A stretch of 64,000 nucleotides of DNA. Source: Anaerococcus hydrogenalis DSM 7454 (lineage in GTDB: Bacteria > Bacillota > Clostridia > Tissierellales > Peptoniphilaceae). Below, one piece after another: positions 16,214 to 26,767 of this stretch (the first letter of the stretch is position 1; every line of letters begins with the position of its first letter). The notes under the pieces are model-generated. The model did not search any database and was not told the origin of the DNA. It saw only the letters and a list, made by a program, of their open reading frames with translations. The translations under genes and the position numbers were made by a program. The DNA lies in assembly GCF_000173355.1 (NCBI RefSeq), contig NZ_ABXA01000031.1, positions 42,363 through 106,362 on the forward strand. The letters are read 5' to 3'.

Positions 16214-17300
16214 TATTTCCCGCCTTTCTATTTTTATTTAACCTCGCCCTTATTATTTTAAATATTAAAGGAATAGCTGTAAATAAAATTATTGTTCCTA
16301 TAATTATTGAAATTAATTCGCTTGGAACTCCCATAGTTCTTTGTAAATTAGATCCGGCATATTTTAAAGATCCTAAAAATAAACCAGAGAAAATACATCC
16401 TATCGGATTGTTTGAAGCTAAAAGTGAAACTGCAAGTCCATCAAATCCAAAATTTTCCATAGCTGATAAAAGAGGAAGTGAGTAAGTATACCCCATAATT
16501 TGAGTTACACCTGCAAGTGAGCACAAAGCTCCAGAAATTGCCATTGATTGGACTATTTTTTTGTTGGCATCAATTCCACCATATTCACTGGCTTCCCTAT
16601 TTAAGCCTACAGCCTTTAATTTATAACCTAGACTTGTTTTTTCAAGTATAAACCAAATAATAAGAACACTAATAATTGCAAGAATTATTCCTAAATGAAT
16701 TGGTGCCCTGAAAAATTTACCAAAAAATCCATCAAATCTTTGGCCAGCATTTGTAAAAAGAGTTACTTTTGCTGAATCTTTTATATCAAAAGTTCCCATA
16801 GAATTCGGCTTTTGGTAACGATAAACTACAAAATTTTGTAAATAAAAGGCAACCCAGTTAAGCATGATTGTTGAAATAACTTCATGAATTCCAAATTTCG
16901 CCTTTATAAATCCAGCAAGTCCTCCATAAATAAAGCCTGCCAAAATCGCAATAGTTATTGTAAGAATAACATGGATTAGAGGAGGAAGATTTAATAAATA
17001 ACCTAGCAAAAATCCTACCGTTGTTCCAATTATAAATTGTCCCTCAGCTCCCATATTGAAAAGACCTGTTTGGAAGGCAAAGCATACCCCAAGACCTGTA
17101 AGAATTATTGGTGTTGAATTTACAAGGGCCCAGCCAATATTTCTTGGAGATTTAAAAACTCCCTCTATTAATTTCCCATAGGCTTCAATTGGATTATAAC
17201 CTGCAAGAAAAAGTACAAGGGCCCCAACTAAAAGTCCCAAAATTATTGATACAAGAGTAAATAATAATTTTGAATTTGCAAATGATTTTTTCTTATTCAT
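16206..17300 (-). CDS. Nucleoside ABC importer permease (NupP/YufP type)
   Basis: A 364-residue integral membrane protein with many hydrophobic segments, the motifs STPIILTGLGVCFAFQTGLF (about 63-82), NMGAEGQFIIG and the ATPase-contact loop GLNREASEYGGIDANKKI (about 236-253). Together these identify the first permease of a BmpA-type (Nup) importer. It overlaps both neighbours by eight bases. Confidence 0.88.
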   Translation of the reverse strand: MNKKKSFANSKLLFTLVSIILGLLVGALVLFLAGYNPIEAYGKLIEGVFKSPRNIGWALVNSTPIILTGLGVCFAFQTGLFNMGAEGQFIIGTTVGFLLGYLLNLPPLIHVILTITIAILAGFIYGGLAGFIKAKFGIHEVISTIMLNWVAFYLQNFVVYRYQKPNSMGTFDIKDSAKVTLFTNAGQRFDGFFGKFFRAPIHLGIILAIISVLIIWFILEKTSLGYKLKAVGLNREASEYGGIDANKKIVQSMAISGALCSLAGVTQIMGYTYSLPLLSAMENFGFDGLAVSLLASNNPIGCIFSGLFLGSLKYAGSNLQRTMGVPSELISIIIGTIILFTAIPLIFKIIRARLNKNRKAGNNA

Positions 17301-18815
17301 GATCTCCTCCTGCCATCAATCTTCCGACTTCATATTCATCAGTTTGTTTTGGATCAAGCTCTCCCACTATTTTTCCATCATAGATTACACAAATCCTATC
17401 GGATAAATCCATGACTTCATCTAATTGGAAACTTACCAATAAAACTGCCTTTCCTTGGTTTCTAAGTTCAACCAAATATTGGTGGATAAATTCAATTGCC
17501 CCAACATCAAGGCCCCTTGTAGGTTGGGCTGCTATCAAAAGATCGGGATTGTTTGTAATCTCTCTTGCTATAATAACTTTTTGTTGGTTTCCACCAGAAA
17601 GGCTTCCTGCTTTTTCATTCATATCATTTGGTCTAATATCAAATTTTTCTATCAAAGAATTAGCATTTTCTTCTATTTTTTTGAAATCTAGAATTCCATT
17701 TTTTGAAAAATCTTTGTCCAAATTTTCTAAAATCAAATTATCCTTTATAGGATATTCCAAAACAAGGCCTCTTTTTTGCCTATCTTCTGGAATTTGATTC
17801 ATACCGAGGTCAATTATGTTTCTAGGATTTTTATTTGTTATATCCTCACCTTTTAATGTAACTTTTCCTTTTTGAGATTTTCTCATTCCAGAAATGGCAT
17901 CAATCAATTCTGTTTGACCATTTCCATCAACTCCAGCAATTCCTAAAATTTCTCCCTTTTTAATAGAAAGGTTAAGGCCTTTTACCTTGTCAACTCCCCT
18001 ATTATCTTTGACCCAAAGATCTTCAATTTTAAAAATCTCATCTCCAAGTTCTATTTTTTCTTTTTTAACATTAAAACTTACATCACGACCCACCATTTTT
18101 TCGGCAAGCTCAGCCTCACTTACATCCTTTACTACAAGTTTATCAATAAACTCTCCCCTTCTTATAACTGTGCAAGTGTCAGCCATTGCCTTTATTTCTT
18201 TTAGTTTATGAGTAATTATTATAACTGATTTTCCAAGTTCAGTTAGTTTATTAACTATTTCTATAAATTCATTTATTTCTTGAGGGGTTAAAACTGCTGT
18301 CGGCTCATCAAAAATTAAAATATCTGCTCCGTGATAAAGGGCTTTTAATATTTCAACTCTTTGTTGTTGACCTACAGAAATATCTGAAACCTTACTATCA
18401 GGATCGATCAGAAGTCCGTATTCTTCACTTAATTTTTCAACTTCATCCCTTGCTTTTTTCCTATCAATTAAAACTTTTTCCCTTCGTAACCTAAAATTAT
18501 ATTTTCAGTTACGCTAAAGGGTTCTACCAACATAAAATGTTGGTGGACCATACCTATCCCCAAACTTATTGCCTTTTTGGGTGAATTATTTATTATTTTT
18601 TCGCCCTTTATATAAATTTCCCCATCAGATTGATTAAACATTCCATATAAAATATTCATCAAGGTAGTTTTTCCGGCTCCATTTTCTCCAAGTAGAGCAT
18701 GGACTTCACATTTGTGAAGATCAAAATCTATTCCCTTCAAAACTTTTTTGTCTCCAAAACTTTTATGAATATTTTTCAATGAAATAATAGGGCTTTCATT
18801 TAAATACTTATCCAT
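17293..18815 (-). pseudogene. Nucleoside ABC importer ATPase (NupO/YufO type), frameshifted
   Basis: The N-terminal part (from 18815) has Walker A GENGAGKTT near residue 40 and the Q-loop GMVHQHFMLVEPFSV, then stops at 18468 after YEGKK. The next frame continues as LIDRKKARDEVEKLSEEYGL, with VGQQQRVEILKAL and ILIFDEPTAVLTP, through a second ABC half with Walker A GVDGNGQTE (about 240) and signature LSGGNQQKVIIARE. The second half's degenerate Walker A is normal for this family. Adding one A to the A5 run (T18475-18479) gives 507 residues, the usual length. The permeases overlap its 3' end and the binding-protein gene is upstream. If the shift is real, import would be lost. Confidence 0.87.
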
Positions 18816-18863
18816 ATAACCTCACTATTAATTTAGAATCTTCTAAACATTTACCTTTTAAAA

Positions 18864-18892
18864 AAAAGAGTAGTTTATCTTCCTACTCTTTT
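18864..18892 (-). terminator. Terminator after the bmpA-type gene
   Basis: Stem AAAAGAGTAG (18864-18873) pairs with CTACTCTTTT (18883-18892), T run on the minus strand. It lies between the binding-protein gene and the ATPase gene, so the binding protein would be made in excess and the transporter by read-through. Confidence 0.75.
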
Positions 18893-18913
18893 TTAATTTA
18901 CTATTTTCTTAAC

Positions 18914-19978
18914 CTATTTGTCATAGCCCATTGATTTAAATTCTTTTTCATTTTGTGGAACTTTAATTTTTCCATCAACTATTTGATTTCTTAAATCTTC
19001 AACCTTATCTTTAACTTTTTGGTCTACTAAGTCATTGTCACCATAAGCTATTCCTAGGGCGTCTCCGTCTTTTAATGAATATGCTTTTGTTTCTCCACCC
19101 TTGAATTTTCCATCTTTGTAATCATCAATTGTTAATTGGACAGCTTTTCCAACTCCCTTGATTGTAGAAACTAAGATATTATCTGGAGCTTCATCTTTTT
19201 GGTCACGGTCAACACCAATTACATATTTATTATTTTCTTTTGCTGCTTCAAATACACCAATTCCTGTACCACCTGCTGCATGGAAGATTACATCTGCACC
19301 TTTTTGATACATTTGGTTGGCAATATTTTTTCCTTTTGCTTGGTCAGCGTAAGAGTTTGCATATTGCACTTGAACTTCTATGTCTTGACCTTTTTCTCTT
19401 GCAGCTTCTTTAACTCCTGCCCTATAACCATATTCAAATCTGTCAATTACTGCTGATTCCATTCCACCAACAAATCCTACATTGTTTGATTTTGTTGTCA
19501 TACCAGCAATATATCCAACTAAGAATGAATTTTCGTGATCTGCAAAGGTGATTCCTAGAAGGTTTTTAACCTTATCAGGATTTGCATTATCAATTATCGC
19601 ATAATTTTGGTCAGGATTTTCTTTAGCAGCCTTGCTTGTTGCATCGAAAAGTGCATATCCTACTGTAAAAATTATATCTGATTCACTATCAAGTGCTGAT
19701 TCAAGGTTTGGTTGGTAATCAGAATCTTTGTGAGATTCAATATAATCAAATTTAACCTTTCCATCTTTTTCGTAAGCTTTTAATCCTTCATAAGATGATT
19801 GGTTAAATGATTTATCATTTATACCACCTTGGTCAGTAACCATAGTTGCAGAAACTTCTGCTTTTTTTGCATTTGATCCTGATCCATCATTGGATGCATC
19901 TTTTTTTGATCCACAAGCTGTAATACTTAGTGATAGCGCTAGAGTTAGGGCTCCAGCCATAATTTTTTTGATTTTCAT
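18914..19978 (-). CDS. BmpA/NupN-type nucleoside-binding lipoprotein
   Basis: The 354-residue product has a lipoprotein signal (MKIKKIMAGALTLALSLSIT, lipobox ITAC, C22), a low-complexity linker (GSKKDASNDGSGSNAKK), then the BMP domain: MVTDQGGINDKSFNQSSYEG (46-65), VGFVGGMESAVIDRFEYGYRAG (166-187), DVIFHAAGGTGIGVFEAAKE and VIGVDRDQKDEAP. This is the purine nucleoside-binding receptor of the downstream Nup ABC importer, anchored outside the membrane. A promoter and GGGGGAG ribosome site precede it. Confidence 0.93.
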   Translation of the reverse strand: MKIKKIMAGALTLALSLSITACGSKKDASNDGSGSNAKKAEVSATMVTDQGGINDKSFNQSSYEGLKAYEKDGKVKFDYIESHKDSDYQPNLESALDSESDIIFTVGYALFDATSKAAKENPDQNYAIIDNANPDKVKNLLGITFADHENSFLVGYIAGMTTKSNNVGFVGGMESAVIDRFEYGYRAGVKEAAREKGQDIEVQVQYANSYADQAKGKNIANQMYQKGADVIFHAAGGTGIGVFEAAKENNKYVIGVDRDQKDEAPDNILVSTIKGVGKAVQLTIDDYKDGKFKGGETKAYSLKDGDALGIAYGDNDLVDQKVKDKVEDLRNQIVDGKIKVPQNEKEFKSMGYDK

Positions 19979-20022
19979 TTCTCCCCCTTAAAATTTAAGA
20001 AATAGTTTTTCTCTACAAGTCT

Positions 20023-20051
20023 ATTTTATATGATTTTTATTTATATGTCTA
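20023..20051 (-). promoter_or_regulatory. Promoter of the nucleoside importer operon
   Basis: On the minus strand TAGACA (20046-20051) and TAAAAT (20023-20028) are separated by 17 bases, 44 bases upstream of the lipoprotein ATG. Confidence 0.65.
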
Positions 20052-20065
20052 GATGTGAAAATTTA

Positions 20066-21105
20066 TTAATTTTTGTATTTTTCTACATAAGTTTTTAATA
20101 AAGAAAAAAGTCCCATCAAGGCTTTTTCATGACATCTTTCATAACCGTGAGATGCAGAAATTCCACAACCTAGAAGGGCATGCCTATAATCATAAAACGA
20201 AGTCATGGCGGCTGATGCATCTGAGCCATAAAATGGATAAATATCAACAGCAAAATCTAGGCCTATATTTTTTGCCGTATTTATCAAATCATTTGTTAAA
20301 TCAAAATTATAAGGACCTGATGAATCTTTTGCACAAATTGAAACCATCCTATCATTTGTTTTTAAATCATCATAAACTACTCCCATATCAACTGCAATCA
20401 TATCTTTTATTCCTGATGGATGACCAGAACTTGCACCGTGACCTACCTCTTCATAAGTTGTAAACATCATATAGATATTTCTATTAAATTTTAAATTTTC
20501 TTTTTTATTTCTTTGGCAAGGGCAAGCAAAACTCCACTTGAAGCCTTATCATCAAGATGGCGTGATTTTATAAAACCATTTGAATACCTAAATCTTGGAT
20601 CAAAGGCCACAAAATCTCCAGCTCCTATTCCTAGTTTTTCTACATCTTCGTCGCTTTCAACAATTTCATCCAAGACAACTTCCATTTCGTCAAAATTTCT
20701 TTTTGAAACTCTTGGAGTATCTGATCCATGAACAGAAGGCTCGTTTAACCTAAAAACCCCTTCAAATTCTTTACCGTCTCTAGTAAAAATTTTTACATTT
20801 TCAAATTCTCCATAATTTAGGGGAAAACCACCAAGATTTGTAACTTGAAGTCCACCTTCTTCTTTTATACTTCTTACCATCAAGCCCAAAGTATCAATAT
20901 GGGCTGATAATAAAAGTCCATCATTTTTATTATTTTCATTTTCATAAATAGGAACTATGATATTCCCCTTATTATTTTGGTAGGGTTGGTATCCTAATTT
21001 TTTAAATTCTTCCATCAAATATTTTTCACATTTTTTTGTAAATCCTGTTGGCGATGGCCTAGTGCACAAGTCTTTTATATAAGAAATAATTGTTTCTTTT
21101 TCCAT
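20066..21105 (-). pseudogene. M42-family metallo-aminopeptidase, frameshifted
   Basis: The first frame (from 21105) has the M42 N-terminal half: PSPTGFTKKCEKYLMEEFKK, the first metal ligand in LLSAHIDTLGLMV (His and the bridging Asp later in SRHLDDKASSGVLLAL near residue 190) and stops at 20491. The next frame gives FNRNIYMMFTTYEEVGHGAS with the catalytic Glu-Glu pair, AVDMGV, and GCGISASHGYERCHEKAL with the last histidine ligand. One A added to the A6 run (T20501-20506) yields a 346-residue protein, the normal length. These enzymes are cytosolic dodecameric aminopeptidases that finish peptide breakdown. The start has GGAGAA upstream. Confidence 0.87.
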
Positions 21106-21177
21106 TTTTTCTCCTTTATTTTTTATAAGATAATTATAAGTTAAATTATTTTGTTTGTAAATTTTAAAATATTTTAT

Positions 21178-21206
21178 TTGTAGAGAGAATATTTTTGTGC
21201 TATAAT
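21178..21206 (+). promoter_or_regulatory. Promoter of glpF
   Basis: Consensus -10 TATAAT (21201-21206) with a weak -35 TTGTAG (21178-21183), 17-base spacer. A Rex-like inverted repeat (TGTAAACATTTTCACA, 21212-21227) sits on the predicted start site. Confidence 0.6.
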
Positions 21207-21237
21207 ATTAGTGTAAACATTTTCACAGTTAAATATA

Positions 21238-21281
21238 AAAGAGAGCATGCAACAATTATTTATATTTTTGTTGCTTTTTTT
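21238..21281 (+). terminator. Leader terminator (attenuator) upstream of glpF
   Basis: Within the roughly 100-base leader, GCAACAA (21249-21255) pairs with TTGTTGC (21268-21274) and is followed by seven T. An AGAGAGC element precedes the stem. A terminator between promoter and gene implies antitermination control; GlpP, encoded at 42577, is the obvious candidate. Confidence 0.75.
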
Positions 21282-21311
21282 ATATTTACTAGTATATCAC
21301 AGGAGGATATT

Positions 21312-22028
21312 ATGAGAGATATAATACTAGGTGAATTTTTCGGAACAATGTTACTTATTTTATTAGGAGACGGAGTTGTTGCAAACGTTCTTTTAAACAA
21401 GAGTGGACAAAAGGGTGCAGGTCCTGTTCAAATTACTTTTGCTTGGGGTCTTGCAGTTATGATTCCAGCTTGTATCTTTGGTGCATTGACAGGTGCTCAT
21501 TTTAATCCAGCCCTATCAATCGCTCTTGCATTTAATGGTGGAATAGAATGGAATACAGTTCCTTCTTATATTATTGGGCAAATGCTTGGTGCTTTCGTTG
21601 GTGCTATTTTAGTTTATATTTTATTTAAAGACCATTACGATGCAACAAGTGATGATCCTATAACTGTTAGGGCAACTTTCTGTACAGCTCCAACTATACC
21701 AAATACTTTTAGAAATCTTTTATCAGAAATAATTGGAACTTTCGTTTTAGTATTTGCAATCTTAGGATTTGGAAATGTAGCTGGCGCTGGAATGGGCGGC
21801 GTTGACAAATTATATGTATTTGGTCTAATAGTATCTATAGGTATGAGTTTAGGTGGACTTACAGGTTATGCAATTAACCCTGCAAGAGATTTGGGACCAA
21901 GAATTGCCTATGCAATCTTACCTTTCAAAAACAAAGTTGATCCTAACTGGGGATATTCTTGGATTCCAGTTGTTGGACCAATTATTGGTGGTATAATTGC
22001 TGTTTTAGTATATAATTTTATATTTTAG
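21312..22028 (+). CDS. glpF: Glycerol facilitator / aquaglyceroporin GlpF
   Basis: The 238-residue channel begins MRDIILGEFFGTMLLILLGD. Both NPA boxes are present: HFNPALSIALAF near residue 67 and AINPARDLGPR near residue 193, and six hydrophobic segments plus two half-helices fit the aquaporin fold. The glycine and aspartate (NPARD) of the second box fit glycerol channels rather than water-only ones. An in-frame ATG further upstream at 21195 is rejected because it lies before the -10 element; the ATG at 21312 has AGGAGG six bases upstream. A GlpO-like gene follows at 40 bases. Confidence 0.95.
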   Translation: MRDIILGEFFGTMLLILLGDGVVANVLLNKSGQKGAGPVQITFAWGLAVMIPACIFGALTGAHFNPALSIALAFNGGIEWNTVPSYIIGQMLGAFVGAILVYILFKDHYDATSDDPITVRATFCTAPTIPNTFRNLLSEIIGTFVLVFAILGFGNVAGAGMGGVDKLYVFGLIVSIGMSLGGLTGYAINPARDLGPRIAYAILPFKNKVDPNWGYSWIPVVGPIIGGIIAVLVYNFIF

Positions 22029-22068
22029 TGCTTATTAAGAAAGAAAATAGAAGAAAGAGAAGAATAAA

Positions 22069-23545
22069 ATGTATGATGTAATAATTATTGGTGCTGGTGT
22101 AAGTGGAGCTTCGATTGCAAGAAGACTTTCTAGATATAAATTAAATATTTTAATTTTAGAAAAAGAACTTGATGTATCCATGGGCGCAAGCAAGGCAAAT
22201 TCTGCCATAGTTCACGGTGGTTATGCTGAAAGCCACGATGAGCTAAGGGGAAGAATTTGTTATAAGGGAAGAGTGGAATTTAATAAGTTAAACCAAGAGC
22301 TAAACTTTGGATTTTTAGAAAATGGATCTTTGGTTTTAGCTTTTGACGAAGATGATAAAAAAGAACTTGAAAAGCTCTACAAAATGGGGCTTGAAAATGA
22401 TCTTGATGATATAGAAATAATTGATCAAAAAAAATTAAGAGAAATCGAACCAAATGTTTCAGATGATGCAATAGCAGCTTTATATTGTAAGGGAGCTGGT
22501 GTTTGCTCACCATATGAATATGTAATAGCCCTTGTAGAAAATGCCATAGAAAATGGTGCTAAGTTGAAACTACAAAGTGAAGTTGTTGATATCAAAAAAA
22601 ATGGAGAAATTTTTAAGGTAAAAACTTCAGATGACAATGTTTATGAGGGAAAATTTGTAATAAATGCTTCCGGTTTAAACGGGGCAAAAGTTTCAAGTAT
22701 GATTACTGAAACTGATTTTACAATCCATCCAAGAAGTGGTGAGTATTTACTTATGCAAAAAGGAACTGGAGAGAAAATAAAACAAGTTTTATTCCAAACC
22801 CCATCTCCAAAATCAAAGGGAATTCTTGTAACAAGAACCTACCACAACAACCTTCTTTTAGGCCCTGATGCCATTGACGAGGAAGAAATTGATCTCGGAA
22901 CTCACATTGAAAGACTTGCAGAAATTTATAAGCTAGGAAAAAAATCTGTAAAAGATGATGTAATTGATTTAAAAAAAATTCATCCGTTCTTTTGCAGGGC
23001 TAAGACCTGCATCATCAACTGGAGATTTTATTATTGAAAATACAAAAACTTCAGGCTTTATAAATGTTGTAGGAATCCAATCTCCAGGAATTACTTCTTC
23101 CCCAGAAATTGCAAAAATTGTTGAAAATATTTTAAGAGATTTAGATTTAAAATTAGAAGATGACCCTTCCTATAATCCAAATAGAAGGCCAATCATAGAA
23201 TATAAAGAACTTGAAGATTTTAATAAAATAAAAGATAAGGTTGACCTTCCTTTAGGAAATCCCGAAAGACTTGTCTGTAGGTGTGAGCAAGTTAGTGAAA
23301 AAACTATAAGAGATGCTATGAACAGGGGCATTCCTTGCTTAAGCTTTGATGCAATGAAAAGACGTACAAGGTGTGGAATGGGATTTTGCCAAGGAAATTT
23401 CTGTAGAAACAGGGTTATAGAAGTTATGGAAGATGAGTCAGGAGAAAAAATAAAATCAAATAAATTTGACTCAGAACATTCTGGAATTTCTAGGATAAAT
23501 AAAAAAGATATAAATAACTTTATAAAAGAATTAGAAGAAAAATAA
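22069..23545 (+). pseudogene. GlpO-like FAD-dependent oxidoreductase, frameshifted
   Basis: The first frame has an N-terminal FAD-binding fold (MYDVIIIGAGVSGASIARRL) and continues through NSAIVHGGYAE to residue 308, where it leaves frame at 22985-22993. The second frame resumes with FAGLRPASSTGDFIIEN (family motif SFxGxRPxxxxGDFII), GIQSPGITSSPEIA and the C-terminal BFD-like [2Fe-2S] domain CRCEQVSEKTIRDAM with RCGMGFCQGNFC. Removing one base gives a 491-residue glycerol-3-phosphate dehydrogenase/oxidase-like protein. It is co-oriented with glpF and would pair with it. A second, intact copy of the family is at 39509. Confidence 0.85.
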
Positions 23546-23579
23546 AAAGATGCTAGGATTAATCTCCTAGCATTTTTTT
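23545..23579. terminator. Bidirectional terminator
   Basis: ATGCTAGGA (23550-23558) pairs with TCCTAGCAT (23565-23573), A run before and T run after; it serves the convergent GlpO-like and lipoprotein genes. Confidence 0.85.
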
Positions 23580-24972
23580 AATCTAGCTTTTCAAATTGTC
23601 TACTATCTTGATTGTATTTATAATGGTCTTTTCCACCCTGCCTTACGCTTCCTTTTGGATTTTCGCCAAGTTTATTAGTTTCATCTACAAACATATCCTC
23701 ATCATCTTGATAAAATTCCATAACTTTTCCAGAAATATCTGGCTCATATACCTGGTTATTTTTTACAGAAAAAATAAAACTGTCAGTTTTTGGACCTCCA
23801 TTATTGGTAACAAGGGATAGGTATTGATCATCTCCAGCCTTCATCAATTTATTATTTTTAACCCAAATATACATACTATCAAATTCTCGAACCCTATTGA
23901 TTTGCATATCTTCATCAACAAAGTATAAGATTTTTTCTCCCTCATTTTGACTATTTCCAAGAACAAAGGCTGCAAGTTTGCCATTATTATCATAATCTCC
24001 TATATATACGTAATCGCCTCCATCTTCATTTACATATAAGTCTACATTCTCCCTTATGAAAGAATCTAATTTTTTATATTGGTCAGTCTCTTCTATATTT
24101 TCATCATTAACTTGCTTTATTTTTTTATCATCTTTATTTTCACCCTGGCTATTTTCATCTTTATAACCAAACTCTTTAGCTTTTTTATAAAATTCATCTT
24201 CGCTTAAAGCAAACATTTCAATAGGCTTTAAGCCTTCTTTAAACTTATTAAAATCTTCATCGCTAAATTCTTCTTCCTTTTCAGGATCAATCATCATAGC
24301 ACCCAAGGCATCGGCCCCATTAGGAAATCTTTCGTTGATTATAGGTGTATTTTCCCCTGTATCTGTATCAAAATTATCAACCATCAAAGACCCATATCCC
24401 TTAGAGCCTGGTTTGTAAATATAATTTGCCAAAAGCCTATCATCAACCTTGTTTATTCCTATAATATGTTTCATAGAATCATCGAAAATATATAAATTTC
24501 CATCTTTATCCTTGTATAGGTAATCTGAAACCACCATAGATTGGCCCATTTGCAAATCATTAAAAGTCCTATAATTTCCACTTCCTACATATTGAACTAT
24601 AGAGAAAATTCCACTTTTATTTAATTTTTTAGATAAAATTAAAAGAGGATAATCAAAATCTTTGTGGTCAATTATATTAAAATAAAGGGCCCCATCTGAA
24701 GATATTTCATCTAAATAGGTTTTTTTTGCATTTCCTCCAAATTCATCAATCCTATAAGGAAGTTTTGAATCTATTATATCCTTGTAGCAATCAATAAAGG
24801 ATAGGTCATCATATTTTTTATCTTTCTTAACTTCTTTTTTTACATTAGATGAAGCTTTCTCATCTTGGCTTATGTAATTACTTTTAATATTAGAACTATT
24901 AGAATTTTCATTTATTTTACTGCATGATGTAAGACTTATAGCAAGTAAAATTACTGGTACAATTTTTTTCAT
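23578..24972 (-). CDS. Large lipoprotein of unknown function
   Basis: The 464-residue product has a lipoprotein signal (MKKIVPVILLAISLTSC; lipobox LTSC, C17), a Ser/Asn/Lys-rich linker to about residue 50, then an acidic globular region. It looks bipartite: a first part (about 55-220, with YLYKDKDGNLYIFDDSMKHI), an acidic low-complexity bridge (about 235-300, SDEDF and ENSQGENKDDKK) and a second part (about 300-464, with VYIGDYDNNGKLAAFVLG, reminiscent of FG-GAP/calcium-type DxDNxG loops). I do not recognise the family. It is monocistronic, with terminators on both sides. Confidence 0.75.
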   Translation of the reverse strand: MKKIVPVILLAISLTSCSKINENSNSSNIKSNYISQDEKASSNVKKEVKKDKKYDDLSFIDCYKDIIDSKLPYRIDEFGGNAKKTYLDEISSDGALYFNIIDHKDFDYPLLILSKKLNKSGIFSIVQYVGSGNYRTFNDLQMGQSMVVSDYLYKDKDGNLYIFDDSMKHIIGINKVDDRLLANYIYKPGSKGYGSLMVDNFDTDTGENTPIINERFPNGADALGAMMIDPEKEEEFSDEDFNKFKEGLKPIEMFALSEDEFYKKAKEFGYKDENSQGENKDDKKIKQVNDENIEETDQYKKLDSFIRENVDLYVNEDGGDYVYIGDYDNNGKLAAFVLGNSQNEGEKILYFVDEDMQINRVREFDSMYIWVKNNKLMKAGDDQYLSLVTNNGGPKTDSFIFSVKNNQVYEPDISGKVMEFYQDDEDMFVDETNKLGENPKGSVRQGGKDHYKYNQDSRQFEKLD

Positions 24973-25049
24973 ATTTCACCTCTTTATAAAAATGTTTTCC
25001 TTTTTATTATTATAGCATTTTTCCTTATTAAATGATATTTTTTATAAAA

Positions 25050-25080
25050 AAAGAATGCCAAATAATTTTAGCATTCTTTT
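25050..25080 (-). terminator. Terminator of the opp operon
   Basis: AAGAATGC (25051-25058) pairs with GCATTCTT (25071-25078) with a T run on the minus strand, 30 bases after the oppA stop. Confidence 0.8.
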
Positions 25081-25111
25081 TATAAATTTTCCCTACTTAC
25101 TATTATTTATT

Positions 25112-26767
25112 TTAGAATCCAGTTGCTGATTTAAAGAAGTAATATCCAAGTGGTGTATAATACATTCCTTTGATATTTGGTTTGATCATGTATGGATTTA
25201 CATAGAAATAAATTGGTGCAACTACTGCATCATCTTTTACCAAGATATCTTCAGCCTTGTGCATATTTTCCATTCTTTCTTTTTGATCTGATGTAGCTTT
25301 TGCAGCTTTTACATACTTATCATATTCTGGATTTTTGTATTGAGCATCGTTATTTCCTCCGCCTGTTAACCACATATCGATAAAGCTCATTGGATCGTTG
25401 TAGTCAGCAATCCATCCATGTCTTGCTATATTGTAGTTTCCTTCTTTTCTTTCTTTTAAGAATACATTCCAATCTTGGTTTTGAAGATTAACTTTAACGC
25501 CAAGATTTTCTTGCCACATATTTTGTAAGGCTTCTGCTATAGCCTTGTGGTTGTCGTCTGTATTGTATAGGTAATCAATTTGTGGGAAGCCTTCTCCGTC
25601 TTTAAAGCCTGCTTCTTCCATAAGTTTTTTAGCTTCTTTTATATTTTTTTCATAATCTTCAGATTTTACAGAATAATAATCTCCACCAACTGTTCTAAAG
25701 TCATCGCCTTCAGCGCCTTTTTCATCATAAACTCCTGCTGGTACAAAACCACTAGCAACTTTTTCTCCTCTTCCTGTAACTTGATCAACTATAAAGTTTC
25801 TATCAATTGCAAGTGAGAATGCTTTTCTAACTTTTGGATCATCAAATGGTTTCTTTTCTGTATTAAAACATACATAATATGTTCCTACATATGGTAAAGT
25901 TTTTAATTCTTTTGTATCTAAAAGTTTTTTAATCTCTTCTTGTGGTGCTGAATTTACAAAGTCCAAATCTCCTGATCTATAAGCTGCATAGATTGCGTTT
26001 TGGTCATCTTGTAAGTGGAAGGCTAGTTTTTCTGCCTTAACTGAATCAGCATCGTAATATTCTGGATTTTTAACCATTGTTAAAGTTTGGTTGTGATCCC
26101 ATTTTTCTAATTTAAATGGTCCATTTGATACATATGTATCAGGAGAGTTTGTCCAAGTTTCATTTTTTTCTACAATATCTTTTCTAACTGGCATAACTGC
26201 AGGAAAAGCACAAATTTCTTCAAAGTATGGACATTTTACATTTAAATTTACTACAAAAGTTTTATCATCTGGAGCAGAGATATCAAGTTTTTTATCTTCA
26301 TATCCTTTTACCATATCAAGCATATATTCATAGTCTGCCCCTGTTTTTGGATCTACAAGTCTGTTCCAAGCATAAACAAAGTCATTTGCTGTTACTGGTT
26401 TTCCATCTGACCATTTTGCATCTCTTAATTTAAAGGTCCATTTTAGTCCATCTTCTGAAACATCCCATTTTTCAGCAATACCTGGTTTTAAAACAGCATT
26501 TCCTTTTCCATCATCATCCCATCTTAATAGGGATTCAAACATGTGAGAGATCATTATTGATCCATCTGATGCTGTATTTAATTGTGGATCTATAGTTTCA
26601 GGTTCTGATGCAATATTTATATCCAATACTCCATCTTTTTTTCCTTCTTCTTGATTGACAGCTGAAGAATTGCTTGCATCATTATTTTTTGCATTATTTC
26701 CTCCACATCCAGAAACAAGCATTGACAAGCTCAGCACTGCTACTAACAATTTTGCTTTAATTTTCAT
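25112..26767 (-). CDS. oppA: Oligopeptide-binding lipoprotein OppA
   Basis: The 551-residue protein has a lipoprotein signal (lipobox VSGC, C21), an Asn/Asp/Ser linker, then the SBP_bac_5 fold: [20 protein letters not shown] (51-70), the family signature [20 protein letters not shown] (about 109-128) and [11 protein letters not shown]. Length fits OppA. It captures peptides outside the membrane for OppBCDF. It is the last gene of the operon; its ATG overlaps the oppF stop by 11 bases with GGAGG upstream. Confidence 0.94.
   Translation of the reverse strand: MKIKAKLLVAVLSLSMLVSGCGGNNAKNNDASNSSAVNQEEGKKDGVLDINIASEPETIDPQLNTASDGSIMISHMFESLLRWDDDGKGNAVLKPGIAEKWDVSEDGLKWTFKLRDAKWSDGKPVTANDFVYAWNRLVDPKTGADYEYMLDMVKGYEDKKLDISAPDDKTFVVNLNVKCPYFEEICAFPAVMPVRKDIVEKNETWTNSPDTYVSNGPFKLEKWDHNQTLTMVKNPEYYDADSVKAEKLAFHLQDDQNAIYAAYRSGDLDFVNSAPQEEIKKLLDTKELKTLPYVGTYYVCFNTEKKPFDDPKVRKAFSLAIDRNFIVDQVTGRGEKVASGFVPAGVYDEKGAEGDDFRTVGGDYYSVKSEDYEKNIKEAKKLMEEAGFKDGEGFPQIDYLYNTDDNHKAIAEALQNMWQENLGVKVNLQNQDWNVFLKERKEGNYNIARHGWIADYNDPMSFIDMWLTGGGNNDAQYKNPEYDKYVKAAKATSDQKERMENMHKAEDILVKDDAVVAPIYFYVNPYMIKPNIKGMYYTPLGYYFFKSATGF

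Noticed and set aside
21195..21311. N-terminal extension of GlpF by 39 residues from an earlier start
   Set aside because: The earlier start lies before the -10 box and the extension crosses the leader terminator; the ATG at 21312 has AGGAGG at the right distance.
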